DNA from: Schleiferiaceae bacterium
GTDB lineage: Bacteria; Bacteroidota; Bacteroidia; Flavobacteriales; Schleiferiaceae
Assembly: GCA_030831045.1 (NCBI GenBank)
Contig: JAURMB010000095.1
Location: 1-28,489 of the forward strand
Direction: 5' to 3'
Length of the DNA stretch: 28,489 bases
This document shows positions 18,201-24,118 of this stretch, piece by piece (the stretch's first letter is position 1; each line of letters begins with the position of its first letter). Both the position numbers and the translations under genes were made by a program. The notes below the pieces were generated by a model. That model was not told the DNA's origin and searched no databases. It worked only from the letters and a program-made list of their open reading frames with translations.

Positions 18201-19255
18201 ACAGCGAAGCCACGGGCGGACCCAACCTAACTACCGGTACGAAATTTACCGACACCGCAGATTGCAGCAATCCCTGTCCGCCGCCTGCAGCGGCCTTCAC
18301 CACCACGGCTACGGGTCTAACGGTGAATTTTAGCGGAGCGACTTCAGTGGGTACCATTTCAAACTACACGTGGAACTTTGGAGGAGGGGCAACTGCCACC
18401 GGAGTGACCGCGAGCCACACCTTCAGCAGCTTCGGAGCCTACCCGATTACGCTAGTGGTAACCGACGGATGCGGTCAAATCGACACCTTGGTCGACACCA
18501 TTAACGTGTGCACCGGCGGACTTGGCAGCGTGGGGCACAGCGCCAACGGCCTTGTGGTGGGCTTCACCGGCCCGAGCGACCCTGGACAGTTCACGTCCAT
18601 CACCTGGAACTTTGGGGACGGAGGAACGGGCAGCGGGGCCGCTCCGAGCCACACCTACGCTACGGGCGGAACCTACACGGTCTTGGTTTCTGCCACCGAC
18701 AACTGCGGCAGCACCTATTCGCAAACCCTTACCGTGGTGGTTTGTTCCAAGCCGGTAGGCTACTTCACGTTTAGGGTGCTGCTGTCGAACGGCAGCGGAA
18801 TGCAAATGGAGTTTGACGCGAGCGCAACAACCGGGGCCACTACGTACAATTGGGTGTGGGGCGACGGAACCGCCAGCACCGGCGGACCGATCATTAACCA
18901 TACCTACCCGGTGGCGCAGCTTGGCTACACGGTACGCTTGATTGTTTCGGCGTCGTGCGGAATCACCGACACGGTCTACCACAGTTTGGGTGAGCTTGGC
19001 TTGGTCGACGGTGCGCTCGTTTCGGGAATTTGGGTACCTAACCCGGCACGCTCAGGTTCAAGCTTGCAGTGGATGGGCATCGACGCGGTACCGCCGCAGT
19101 CCGCTGCACTGTATACCGCAGATGGCCGCCTCGTGGCGCGGCCGACCGTCGATGGCGAAGTCCTAACCTTGCCCGCCCTTCCCGCGGGAATGTACTGGCT
19201 TCAGTGGATGGAGTCCGATCGTCCGCGCCATAGTCAACTAGTGGTTACCGACTGA
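15272..19255 (+). CDS. Large adhesin-like T9SS protein with three MAM-like/FnIII modules, GDGW domain and PKD domains
   Basis: The protein has 1327 residues from ATG 15272. The signal peptide is residues 1-26. Three repeats of a MAM-like jelly roll plus fibronectin III domain follow, each opening with a P-W/Y-x-E-x-F motif and closing with D-x-A-I-D-D-(V/F)-S, at about bases 15350-16235, 16240-17070 and 17080-17925. A domain with LRDSFGDGW and several Cys comes next (about 17926-18270), then three PKD-like domains (WNFGGGATATG, WNFGDGGTGSG, WVWGDGTASTG; 18280-18980). A short type A sorting domain starts at GIWVPNPARSGSS and ends in LPAGMYWLQW...LVVTD. It should be secreted and anchored by the type IX system and act in adhesion or matrix binding; the ligand is unknown. 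Only the first module has a Gly-rich insert (GGGGGGPGGGGG). The start at an upstream TTG (15254) is rejected because the signal peptide fits 15272. Confidence 0.9.
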   Translation: MNLRISKSILAAVLGLMSFAQSASGQVILAPWSEAFSGVAKGTPNYNAGSTIPTGWTRTPQTTGSTPPTAVYWWGGSVGQTHTRAGGGATGPAADHTSGTGGYLYVESSGGPGNSVANVVTPPISTVGIATPELIFWKHQYGTTMGLLKVYIRPYGATAWDATPIYTGTSTNLGDVWLRVAVTLPTSYVNDTLQLRFEMTKPAGGGGGGPGGGGGANQFGDLAIDDVSIAQLVTCPAPSNVVATRLTANSIQLTWTTGGATSWRVSYGLPGFNPTTGTKLTATSNPFIVTGLSPSTTYEFRVKDSCSATDVSAWSPSAKAMTDCGPVPAPWMEDFEDANWVVPATHWAYGAIDTCWSRPSGANYWWRPNSGPTPTALTNIGTGPSSDHTSGSGRYLHGEAQNGTGVAVLHSPSVILAGLLNPELRFYYHQFGAQIDSLVVKIFRNNAETRVWGNTQQTASSTAPWTEAVVSLSSFLPDTVQVRWYAYRSPSNQNQVDVAIDDVSIDNPPACPKPTGLTVTSTTQSTGTMIWNPTGAGTYEVRYGPLGQVPFSGTTVTATTNPFTLTGLSAGTVYAVSVRKVCSTSLQSAWSTIDTLITLCGVVAAPYVENFEVGFNPGPASGQFWNQNSTIGTCWTRIPISTGTTPAYHWGGGQGATPTTNTGPDNDHTTGLGKYVYTEGGFGNPAGSVRVATLTSPQIILTALTAPELRFWYHMQGATVGSLSVEVQTGSSTSPFVVIDSIVGAQGAAWMERVVSLAAYSNQTVRIRFRSRTKGTTPATQTDVAIDDFSVKNAPPCPPPTALTVTPLTATTASVAFTNSGNGTATIEYGPVGFAPGSGTLVKTTSNPFVLTGLTQGQSYQAYVYDSCSGGLTSTKFGPAQFSTFNCPNGCVYNLKLRDSFGDGWRTNPQGTLFHTLEVVLNGTATAYTLSAATDTAASFVIPVCDNDVVQLRFVNRGNWSNECGWIFRDATGAIVHSEATGGPNLTTGTKFTDTADCSNPCPPPAAAFTTTATGLTVNFSGATSVGTISNYTWNFGGGATATGVTASHTFSSFGAYPITLVVTDGCGQIDTLVDTINVCTGGLGSVGHSANGLVVGFTGPSDPGQFTSITWNFGDGGTGSGAAPSHTYATGGTYTVLVSATDNCGSTYSQTLTVVVCSKPVGYFTFRVLLSNGSGMQMEFDASATTGATTYNWVWGDGTASTGGPIINHTYPVAQLGYTVRLIVSASCGITDTVYHSLGELGLVDGALVSGIWVPNPARSGSSLQWMGIDAVPPQSAALYTADGRLVARPTVDGEVLTLPALPAGMYWLQWMESDRPRHSQLVVTD

Positions 19256-19263
19256 TACCTTTG
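19256..19263 (+). promoter_or_regulatory. Predicted -7 element of the TerC-family gene
   Basis: TACCTTTG, an exact TAnnTTTG match, begins directly after the stop codon of the upstream gene and lies four bases before the GTG at 19268. This would give an essentially leaderless transcript. Confidence 0.55.
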
Positions 19264-19267
19264 CGCC

Positions 19268-19984
19268 GTGGAACTCGTACTTGCCTTTTTAACGCTGGCC
19301 TTTTTGGAGGTCGTTCTTGGAATCGATAACATCATCTTCATCAGCATCTTGACCAACAAGTTGCCGGAAGAGATTCGCAAGCGGGCCCGGACCCTGGGCA
19401 TCGGATTGGCTTTGGTATTCCGCGTGCTGATGCTGCTGTCGATAACCTGGATCATGGGTTTTCAAGAAGAGCTCTTTAGGCTGGGCGAGCACCCGGTGAG
19501 TGGGCGCGACCTAGTGCTTTTGGCGGGCGGAATTTTTCTGCTTTGGAAGTCTACCAAAGAAATTTATGAGATTACCGAGGCGGGCGGCGCCCAGCACGGC
19601 CAGGATTCAAACGTAGCCAAGAGTTTTGCCGGGATCATTGTGCAAATCGCGCTGCTGGACATCGTATTCAGTTTTGATTCCATCTTGACGGCCATCGGCA
19701 TGACCGACGACCTGCGCATCATGATCGCGGCGATCGTCGTAGCCATGTTTGTGATGCTTCAGTTCAGCGGTCCGGTGTCCAAAGTGATTGAACGCCACCC
19801 GTCGCTTCAAATTTTGGCGTTGGCCTTTTTGATTCTGATTGGATTCATGCTGGTCGCCGAAGCGGCCGGCTACCACGTCCCCAAGGCATACATCTACATG
19901 GCCGTCGGCTTTTCGCTTGGGGTGGAACTGCTCAACATCCGCGGAAAAGTTCGCGGAGGTGGAGCGGACCCCAAGGACCACTAG
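19268..19984 (+). CDS. TerC family integral membrane protein
   Basis: This is a 238-residue polytopic membrane protein with about seven hydrophobic segments. The family motif LEVVLGIDNIIFISIL (about 13-28) and its internal counterpart LLDIVFSFDSILTAIGM (about 134-150) carry the buried acidic residues typical of TerC proteins. The family is named for tellurium resistance; several members (Alx, MeeF/YkoY types) export manganese, often to supply secreted enzymes. A metal-export role is inferred only from the family. The GTG start follows a consensus -7 box by four bases and the upstream gene stop by 12. There is no neighbouring tellurite operon, so this is the stand-alone type. Its TAG stop is part of a CTAG shared with the convergent nitroreductase. 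Confidence 0.92.
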   Translation: MELVLAFLTLAFLEVVLGIDNIIFISILTNKLPEEIRKRARTLGIGLALVFRVLMLLSITWIMGFQEELFRLGEHPVSGRDLVLLAGGIFLLWKSTKEIYEITEAGGAQHGQDSNVAKSFAGIIVQIALLDIVFSFDSILTAIGMTDDLRIMIAAIVVAMFVMLQFSGPVSKVIERHPSLQILALAFLILIGFMLVAEAAGYHVPKAYIYMAVGFSLGVELLNIRGKVRGGGADPKDH

Positions 19985-20772
19985 ACTTCGTGCACGAAGA
20001 GCGCTCGGTCAAAGCGCACTCGGGGGCCGTAAACCCCTTCGGGGGCGCGCTTTCCGGCGGAGATCACCATACATACCTGGGCGCCGCGGGGCAGTTCAAG
20101 CAAGCGCTTGATGCGCACGCCGTCCATTCCTTCCATGGGGCAGCTGTCAAAGCCGTGGGCACGCAAGGCGAGCATGAAGTTCTCGCAGGCTAGGGCCGTT
20201 GACTTGTGGGCCCACGTGGCCATTCCGCTAAGCGAAAAAGGTCCGCGCGGAATGGGTTTAAAAAGCCCAACGAGCGCCACCCAAAGGGTTTTGAACGGCC
20301 CATAAATTCCAAACGGGCCCATGTCGTAGGCCAACGGAACAATCCTGCGGTAGTACTGGTAGGCGGCCTTGAGGCGAACCTTGCGGCTTTCGTCGAATTT
20401 ATCCAGCATCAGGGCGTTGGTTTCGCGCCACCGATCGGGCCGCGCCACCGCGACCACCAGCTCTTGGGCGGTCCGCGCCGCCGGTTGGTTGAGGCAGTAC
20501 GCAACTAAGTCCGCCTTTTTTTCGGGGGTGCGCACCCAATAAAAATCCCACGTTTGAAGGTTGCTTGAGTTGGGGGCGAGCAGGGCGAGGCGAAGGCATT
20601 CGCGCATCACGTCTTCGGGCACGGGATCGTCGGTGAACACGCGCACGCTTCGGCGGCTTTCGACCACGTCGGTGAACGCTTGAGCGTCCACAGCGGCGGC
20701 GGCTTCTTCGTACCCGTGCTTGGGTGCGTTGTTAAAAATGTCTACGCTGCTTTTAGCTCCGGAATTGCTCAT
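19981..20772 (-). CDS. Nitroreductase family protein
   Basis: This is a probable FMN-dependent NAD(P)H oxidoreductase. The 263-residue protein has a short N-terminal leader (about 35 residues) and the FMN-binding start SRRSVRVFTDDPVP (about 39-52). PNSSNLQTWDFYWV follows, and near the end are the C-terminal FMN-contact region ACENFMLALRAHGFDSCPMEGMD and ARGAQVC-like strand LPRGAQVCMVISAGKR. It is about 60 residues longer than minimal family members; the extra length includes an aromatic/hydrophobic stretch around residues 140-185 (MGPFGIYGPFKTLW). The physiological substrate cannot be told. Its ATG overlaps the mscL TGA as ATGA, so translation is probably coupled to mscL. The stop overlaps the TerC gene stop in a CTAG palindrome. 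Confidence 0.9.
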   Translation of the reverse strand: MSNSGAKSSVDIFNNAPKHGYEEAAAAVDAQAFTDVVESRRSVRVFTDDPVPEDVMRECLRLALLAPNSSNLQTWDFYWVRTPEKKADLVAYCLNQPAARTAQELVVAVARPDRWRETNALMLDKFDESRKVRLKAAYQYYRRIVPLAYDMGPFGIYGPFKTLWVALVGLFKPIPRGPFSLSGMATWAHKSTALACENFMLALRAHGFDSCPMEGMDGVRIKRLLELPRGAQVCMVISAGKRAPEGVYGPRVRFDRALFVHEV

Positions 20773-21158
20773 GATTTGGGCTCTTTTTTGAGAAGGTCGC
20801 GAATTTCGCGCAGTAGTTCAACCGCCGAATCCGAGATCGGTTCACTGCTCACGTGTTCCGCGTGGCGGCGGTGGATGCGGTTCAGGGCTTGAACCAGGAT
20901 AAACACCGAAAACGAAATCAAGCCAAATTGAAGTACGGCGTTTATTAAACTCCCAATGCCTATTGGAACGGGACCCAATTTGACGGTCCACGAACCGGTA
21001 TCGACGTTGCCCGAAAGCCACGTTAGGGGCGGCATTAGCACTTCGTTGACCAACGCGTCGACCACGCGCTGAAAAGCCGCGCCGAGCACAACCCCGATGG
21101 CGAGGTCAAGGGCGTTTCGCTTCAGGGCGAACTGCCTAAATTCACTCATGAACTTCAT
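20769..21158 (-). CDS. mscL: Large-conductance mechanosensitive channel MscL
   Basis: MscL is a homopentameric pressure-release channel of the inner membrane that opens under hypo-osmotic shock. From ATG 21158 the protein has 129 residues, close to the usual 130-150. It shows the classic N-terminal helix and TM1 (EFRQFALKRNALDLAIGVVLGAAFQRVVDALVNEVLMPPLTWL, in pieces), a periplasmic loop, TM2 (SLINAVLQFGLISFSVFILVQALNRI) and a charged C-terminal helical bundle (ELLREIRDLLKKEP). A second ATG three codons on (21149) is also possible. The one chosen lies four bases after a TACCTTGA box. Longer in-frame starts up to 21317 would overlap the divergent gene and add sequence unlike MscL. The TGA overlaps the nitroreductase ATG by four bases. 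Confidence 0.95.
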   Translation of the reverse strand: MKFMSEFRQFALKRNALDLAIGVVLGAAFQRVVDALVNEVLMPPLTWLSGNVDTGSWTVKLGPVPIGIGSLINAVLQFGLISFSVFILVQALNRIHRRHAEHVSSEPISDSAVELLREIRDLLKKEPKS

Positions 21159-21162
21159 GGCT

Positions 21163-21170
21163 TCAAGGTA
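21163..21170 (-). promoter_or_regulatory. Predicted -7 element of mscL
   Basis: The minus strand reads TACCTTGA, four bases before the ATG at 21158. It forms one arm of an inverted repeat AAGGTA-N5-TACCTT with the opposite promoter element at 21176-21183. Confidence 0.45.
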
Positions 21171-21175
21171 CGTTT

Positions 21176-21183
21176 TACCTTCG
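21176..21183 (+). promoter_or_regulatory. Predicted -7 element of the AlbA_2-domain gene
   Basis: TACCTTCG lies six bases before the ATG at 21190 and is separated by only five bases from the divergent mscL element. Two polymerases could hardly occupy both at once. Confidence 0.45.
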
Positions 21184-21189
21184 TCTGAT

Positions 21190-21789
21190 ATGCAGCGCGT
21201 CGAGTCTGAAATCCTAGAGTTTAAGTTGCGGATCGATCGCCAGCGCAAAATCGCACGCACCTTGGTAGCCTTTGCCAACGGGTCGGGCGGAACCTTGCTC
21301 GTGGGCGTTCGCGACAACGGCGCGGTGGCCGGGTGCCGGGCCGAAGAAGAGGCCTATATGGTTGAAGGGGCCGCGCAGCGATTTTCGCGCCCCGAGGTGT
21401 CCTTTACGGCCCGCATAGACCGCTTCGAAGGCAAGGAGGTGCTGGTGGTTGAGGTTCCGTCGTCGGACCGCGCACCCCACGCCGCCTGCGAAGAGGCGTC
21501 TGAAGAGTGGACCGTGTACGTGCGACGGGGCGCCGCCAACTACCGGGCGAACCGAGTGCTCCTCGAAGAAATTAAGCTGCGAACCGCGCAAATTGCCCAT
21601 GCGAACGTGGAGCACCTGGCGCTGCTGCCGCTGCTCAGCTCGAAGGAGGGCCGCACGGCTTCGAGTTTAGCCCGGGCGACCGGTACACCGATTCGCGCGG
21701 TAGAAGACGGATTGGCGGTGCTGCTGCATTGGGGGCAAATTCGGGCGGAGCCCCGTGAAAAAGGGTGGGTATATCAACTGCCTGAATAA
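21190..21789 (+). CDS. AlbA_2 (Schlafen-type) domain protein with C-terminal winged helix
   Basis: The protein has 199 residues. The N-terminal 120 match the AlbA_2 / Schlafen-AlbA fold found in putative transcriptional regulators. They carry ESEILEFKL, the characteristic AFANGSGGTLLVGVRDNG (about 27-44), a strand with EVLVVEVPSS, and YVRRGAANYRAN, the R-x-G-x-x-N-x-x-A-type end of the domain. The last 60 or so residues (LLPLLSSKEGRTASSLARATGTPIRAVEDGLAVLLHWGQI...GWVYQL) look like a winged helix-turn-helix. It is probably a DNA- or RNA-binding regulator; its target is unknown. It is divergent from mscL with almost superimposed promoters, so it could regulate that locus. The first 31 codons of a longer frame (from 21097) are rejected because they run through mscL. 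Confidence 0.85.
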   Translation: MQRVESEILEFKLRIDRQRKIARTLVAFANGSGGTLLVGVRDNGAVAGCRAEEEAYMVEGAAQRFSRPEVSFTARIDRFEGKEVLVVEVPSSDRAPHAACEEASEEWTVYVRRGAANYRANRVLLEEIKLRTAQIAHANVEHLALLPLLSSKEGRTASSLARATGTPIRAVEDGLAVLLHWGQIRAEPREKGWVYQLPE

Positions 21790-21790
21790 A

Positions 21791-21831
21791 ATGTACCCAA
21801 TTCGTACCCGCTTAGGTACATGAGATGTACC
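21791..21831. repeat. Cluster of ATGTACC half-sites with a perfect inverted repeat
   Basis: ATGTACC occurs at 21791-21797 and 21825-21831, and its complement GGTACAT at 21815-21821. The last two form a perfect 7-base inverted repeat with a 3-base spacer (GGTACATGAGATGTACC). The cluster starts directly after the AlbA_2 gene stop and precedes a terminator by 39 bases. It may be an operator-like site. Confidence 0.5.
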
Positions 21832-21870
21832 ACCTTTGGCTCGGTCCATGGGGCCTCACACCAAACCGCT

Positions 21871-21892
21871 AGCCCCGAAAGGGGCTTTTTTT
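21871..21892 (+). terminator. Intrinsic terminator downstream of the AlbA_2 gene
   Basis: A six-base-pair stem AGCCCC / GGGGCT with a GAAA tetraloop is followed by a run of seven T. It is a strong rho-independent terminator for the plus strand. The T tract overlaps the stop codon of the convergent 422-residue gene. Confidence 0.88.
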
Positions 21893-23159
21893 ATAGGTTG
21901 AGCGCGCGCTGCAGCCCAGAAAAGTGCAGGTAGCTCGGTTCAAGATCCGCACGGGTCTCGCCCGACAGCACTGAGCACGCGTAATGCAGCGCTTCGAGGT
22001 ATTTGCGGTAGGCCTTGTACCAAAAGTCGGGCTTGAGTTTGGCCTGGTGCGCTTCAAACGCCGCGAGGTCTCCATTCCGCGCCAATGCGAGCATAAAGGC
22101 CAACCGACTGAGGTCGGCATCTACCGCGGCGGACCACGTGCTACGAACCTCGATGTGCAGCGATTGGGTTTCCATAATGCGCACCACCGGGGCGGTAAAA
22201 CCCATGGCGGCGACGACCGGTAAAAACTCCATGCCGAGTAAATGATGGTACAGGGGAGGTGTGGCTTCAAGCACCCGCGTGTAGTCGGCGGTTAAGTGCG
22301 GGTCCCAACCTCCGTGTTCCAGGAAGTAGACCCAAAATCGCGCTTGAAAGTACCGGCTGATTAAAATGGGGTAGGTTTCTTGATGAAATCCTTCGGCCAC
22401 TGCGGCCCGGGCATGCGGCGCAATGGCGTCCCAACTTCCCGCAAGGAAATGCTGCATCATGCGCATTCCGTGGTAGTACAGCGGAACGTCGATGCGCTGC
22501 GCCATGGCGTTGAGGGCGTGGGCCATGTACCCGTGCTGAATGGTTTCGTAGTCCGCAAAAAAGTGCGTTACCCAACGAAACGATGCGGGGTTTTGGTGAA
22601 GTTCACGGCAGGATGCTTCGGTGGAAAGCCGTTGCCGAAACTCGTCGGCAAGGGTGTTTGAAAAGAACACGAGCTGCGCTTTGCGCAAAAAGCCTTCGGT
22701 CCACATGGGGTGGTCCAGCCAAAACGACCATGTTGAGATTGGGTCGTGGCTCGTCACTTTATAGAGAATCCAAAGAAAAATCGACTGCGCGTTGAAGTCT
22801 TCGTTGCGAATCCGCTCAAAAAGGGCGTCGCGTTCGTGCTCGGACCAGTCCACTTTATCGACGGTTTGCGTCCAATCAAAGTAGTACGCAAATCGGCCCA
22901 CGTCGGTTTTGAACGCGGAAAAGTCGGCGAATCCGCAGTACGCACTTAAAATGTCTAAAATGCCGGCACGCGGATCGCCCCCAGGAACCAGCCCAAAAAA
23001 CCGCCGCATCGTGTTGTAGGACACCAGCTGTCCGGTGGCCTCGTACACCCGGTCTTCGAGCTGCTGGCAGTCGGTTTTGGTGCGAACCGCGCGCCCAAAA
23101 CGGCGCTGAATTTCGGTGCGCAGCGCATCCAAATAGGGGGCAGTACCTTTGTGCGTCAT
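21891..23159 (-). CDS. Uncharacterised Bacteroidota protein with N-terminal Ser-Thr-Arg-Phe-Gly module
   Basis: I do not recognise a characterised family. The 422-residue protein has no signal peptide or obvious membrane segment. Residues about 28-85 match a module I have seen at the N-terminus of many Bacteroidota hypothetical proteins. It runs KTDCQQLEDRVYEATGQL, then S-x-x-T-M-R-R-F-F-G-L and L-D-I-L-S-A-Y-x-G-F-x-D-F-x-x-F, and looks like a small helical, possibly DNA-binding, unit. The rest is Trp/His/Phe-rich and predicted mostly helical, reminiscent of helical-repeat proteins but without a clear repeat signature. The start is ATG 23159, four bases after a TAGGTTTG box. It is divergent from a DMT-like transporter gene, and GGTACA/TGTACC inverted repeats lie on both sides. 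A regulatory role is inference only. Confidence 0.8.
   Translation of the reverse strand: MTHKGTAPYLDALRTEIQRRFGRAVRTKTDCQQLEDRVYEATGQLVSYNTMRRFFGLVPGGDPRAGILDILSAYCGFADFSAFKTDVGRFAYYFDWTQTVDKVDWSEHERDALFERIRNEDFNAQSIFLWILYKVTSHDPISTWSFWLDHPMWTEGFLRKAQLVFFSNTLADEFRQRLSTEASCRELHQNPASFRWVTHFFADYETIQHGYMAHALNAMAQRIDVPLYYHGMRMMQHFLAGSWDAIAPHARAAVAEGFHQETYPILISRYFQARFWVYFLEHGGWDPHLTADYTRVLEATPPLYHHLLGMEFLPVVAAMGFTAPVVRIMETQSLHIEVRSTWSAAVDADLSRLAFMLALARNGDLAAFEAHQAKLKPDFWYKAYRKYLEALHYACSVLSGETRADLEPSYLHFSGLQRALNL
23144..23151 (+). promoter_or_regulatory. Possible -7 element of the DMT-like transporter gene
   Basis: TACCTTTG matches TAnnTTTG exactly and lies inside the 5' end of the opposite gene. 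It is 35 bases before the transporter ATG at 23187, leaving a leader of about 30 bases that would contain the 23177-23193 inverted repeat. Confidence 0.4.
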
Positions 23160-23163
23160 GCTG

Positions 23164-23171
23164 CAAACCTA
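23164..23171 (-). promoter_or_regulatory. Predicted -7 element of the 422-residue protein gene
   Basis: The minus strand reads TAGGTTTG, an exact consensus match, followed by CAGC and the ATG at 23159. Confidence 0.55.
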
Positions 23172-23176
23172 CATCA

Positions 23177-23193
23177 GGTACACGTTATGTACC
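23177..23193. repeat. Inverted repeat GGTACA-N5-TGTACC at the transporter start codon
   Basis: Perfect 6-base arms (23177-23182 and 23188-23193) flank a 5-base spacer. The second arm overlaps the ATG of the transporter gene, and the repeat lies just upstream of the minus-strand -7 box at 23164-23171. It uses the same half-site as 21791-21831. Confidence 0.5.
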
Positions 23194-24080
23194 CCGAACT
23201 GACTCCGAGTGCGCTCGTGGCCTTGGCGGTGGCGGCCGAAACCCTAAGCCTGCTGCTTTTTGGTCGGGCCAACACGCTTTGGCGGAGTCCTGGAATGCTC
23301 GAGTACCCGCAGCGGTTTTTGGTCCTTCGGTCTGCCCTCGTAATGATTTGGGTGCACGCGGGCGTGGCGCTTCTCGCGCCGGGTGGCCTTTCTGCGAGTT
23401 ATCCCGCGCTTGAACCCAACGTTTTGCTGCTCCTCGCATTGGGAATGATGGGTGGTCTGGGGCTCCTCTTGTTCAGTTTAAGCATTCGATCGATGCCGGC
23501 GCAGCTGGTATTTTTTGGCGGAAGCCTTCACCTCGTGGTGGCTGTCGCGGTGGGTTGGTTGCTCGGCGAGCTTATTTCGCCGTTGCGCCTAACCGCAATC
23601 GCCGTCTTGCTGATCGCCCAAGCGAGCATTTTGTGGCGGGATCGCGGAGCATGGACTTCGCAGGGCCTTAGGACCCAAATGCTGCCTTTTGCGGTTGGGC
23701 TGATATGGGGAACCTATTTTCCGCTCTACGGCCTTGCCATCGCTCAATGGGGATTTTGGCCTACGGTGATCGTCACGGAGTGGGGGGTACTGGTCTTGAT
23801 GCTGATGTGGTTCGTGTGGAATCCCCGTGGAACATGGCGCGATTCCTCGCTTTGGCGGAGCATGCTCGAGCAATCTGCGCTAAGTTCGGTGGCCCAAGCC
23901 CTGTCGGGCGCGGCCCTTTGGTGGGGCGGAGTCATTTTGCACAGCATTTTGACCAACTTCAACGTGCTGATTAACCTTTCAGCGTTCAAGATTCGTTTTG
24001 GTGAAGCCTTGAGCCTGAAGTACCTGGCCTATTTTCTGCTGTACGTTGCCCTTGCCGTAGCCTTAGTATTTGGTTCTTAA
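23187..24080 (+). CDS. DMT/EamA-like ten-helix transporter
   Basis: The protein has 297 residues from ATG 23187 and consists almost wholly of hydrophobic helices, about ten, arranged as two halves. The second half begins near LRTQMLPFAVGLIWGTYFPLYGLAIAQWG, a pattern seen in the drug/metabolite transporter superfamily. The substrate is unknown. Related Bacteroidota proteins are annotated simply as EamA family or as putative sugar/metabolite transporters. I prefer ATG 23187 over an in-frame GTG at 23151, whose extra residues (MRHAANLHQVHV) look like non-coding promoter sequence and overlap the divergent gene. The start codon sits inside an inverted repeat, so protein binding there could block its expression. 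The next gene starts 38 bases on with its own predicted promoter. Confidence 0.75.
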   Translation: MYPELTPSALVALAVAAETLSLLLFGRANTLWRSPGMLEYPQRFLVLRSALVMIWVHAGVALLAPGGLSASYPALEPNVLLLLALGMMGGLGLLLFSLSIRSMPAQLVFFGGSLHLVVAVAVGWLLGELISPLRLTAIAVLLIAQASILWRDRGAWTSQGLRTQMLPFAVGLIWGTYFPLYGLAIAQWGFWPTVIVTEWGVLVLMLMWFVWNPRGTWRDSSLWRSMLEQSALSSVAQALSGAALWWGGVILHSILTNFNVLINLSAFKIRFGEALSLKYLAYFLLYVALAVALVFGS

Positions 24081-24098
24081 AAAATTAGCTTACCTTTA
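24069..24098 (+). promoter_or_regulatory. Predicted promoter of the small cNMP-fold-like protein gene
   Basis: TTTG at 24069-24072 and TACCTTTA at 24091-24098 are separated by 18 bases, the clearest -33/-7 pair in the window. The -33 part overlaps the end of the transporter gene. A second octamer TACCTTAA at 24108-24115, three bases before the ATG, is an alternative -7 and makes a near-duplicate of the first. Confidence 0.5.
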
Positions 24099-24118
24099 AG
24101 TACCCTATACCTTAAGCC

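Noticed and set aside
21159..21317. N-terminal extension of mscL to 21317
   Set aside because: The added residues are unlike any MscL and overlap the AlbA_2 gene.
21848..21901. A 17-codon plus-strand frame starting MGPHTK before the terminator
   Set aside because: Half of it is encoded by the terminator hairpin and T tract, and there is no sign of translation.
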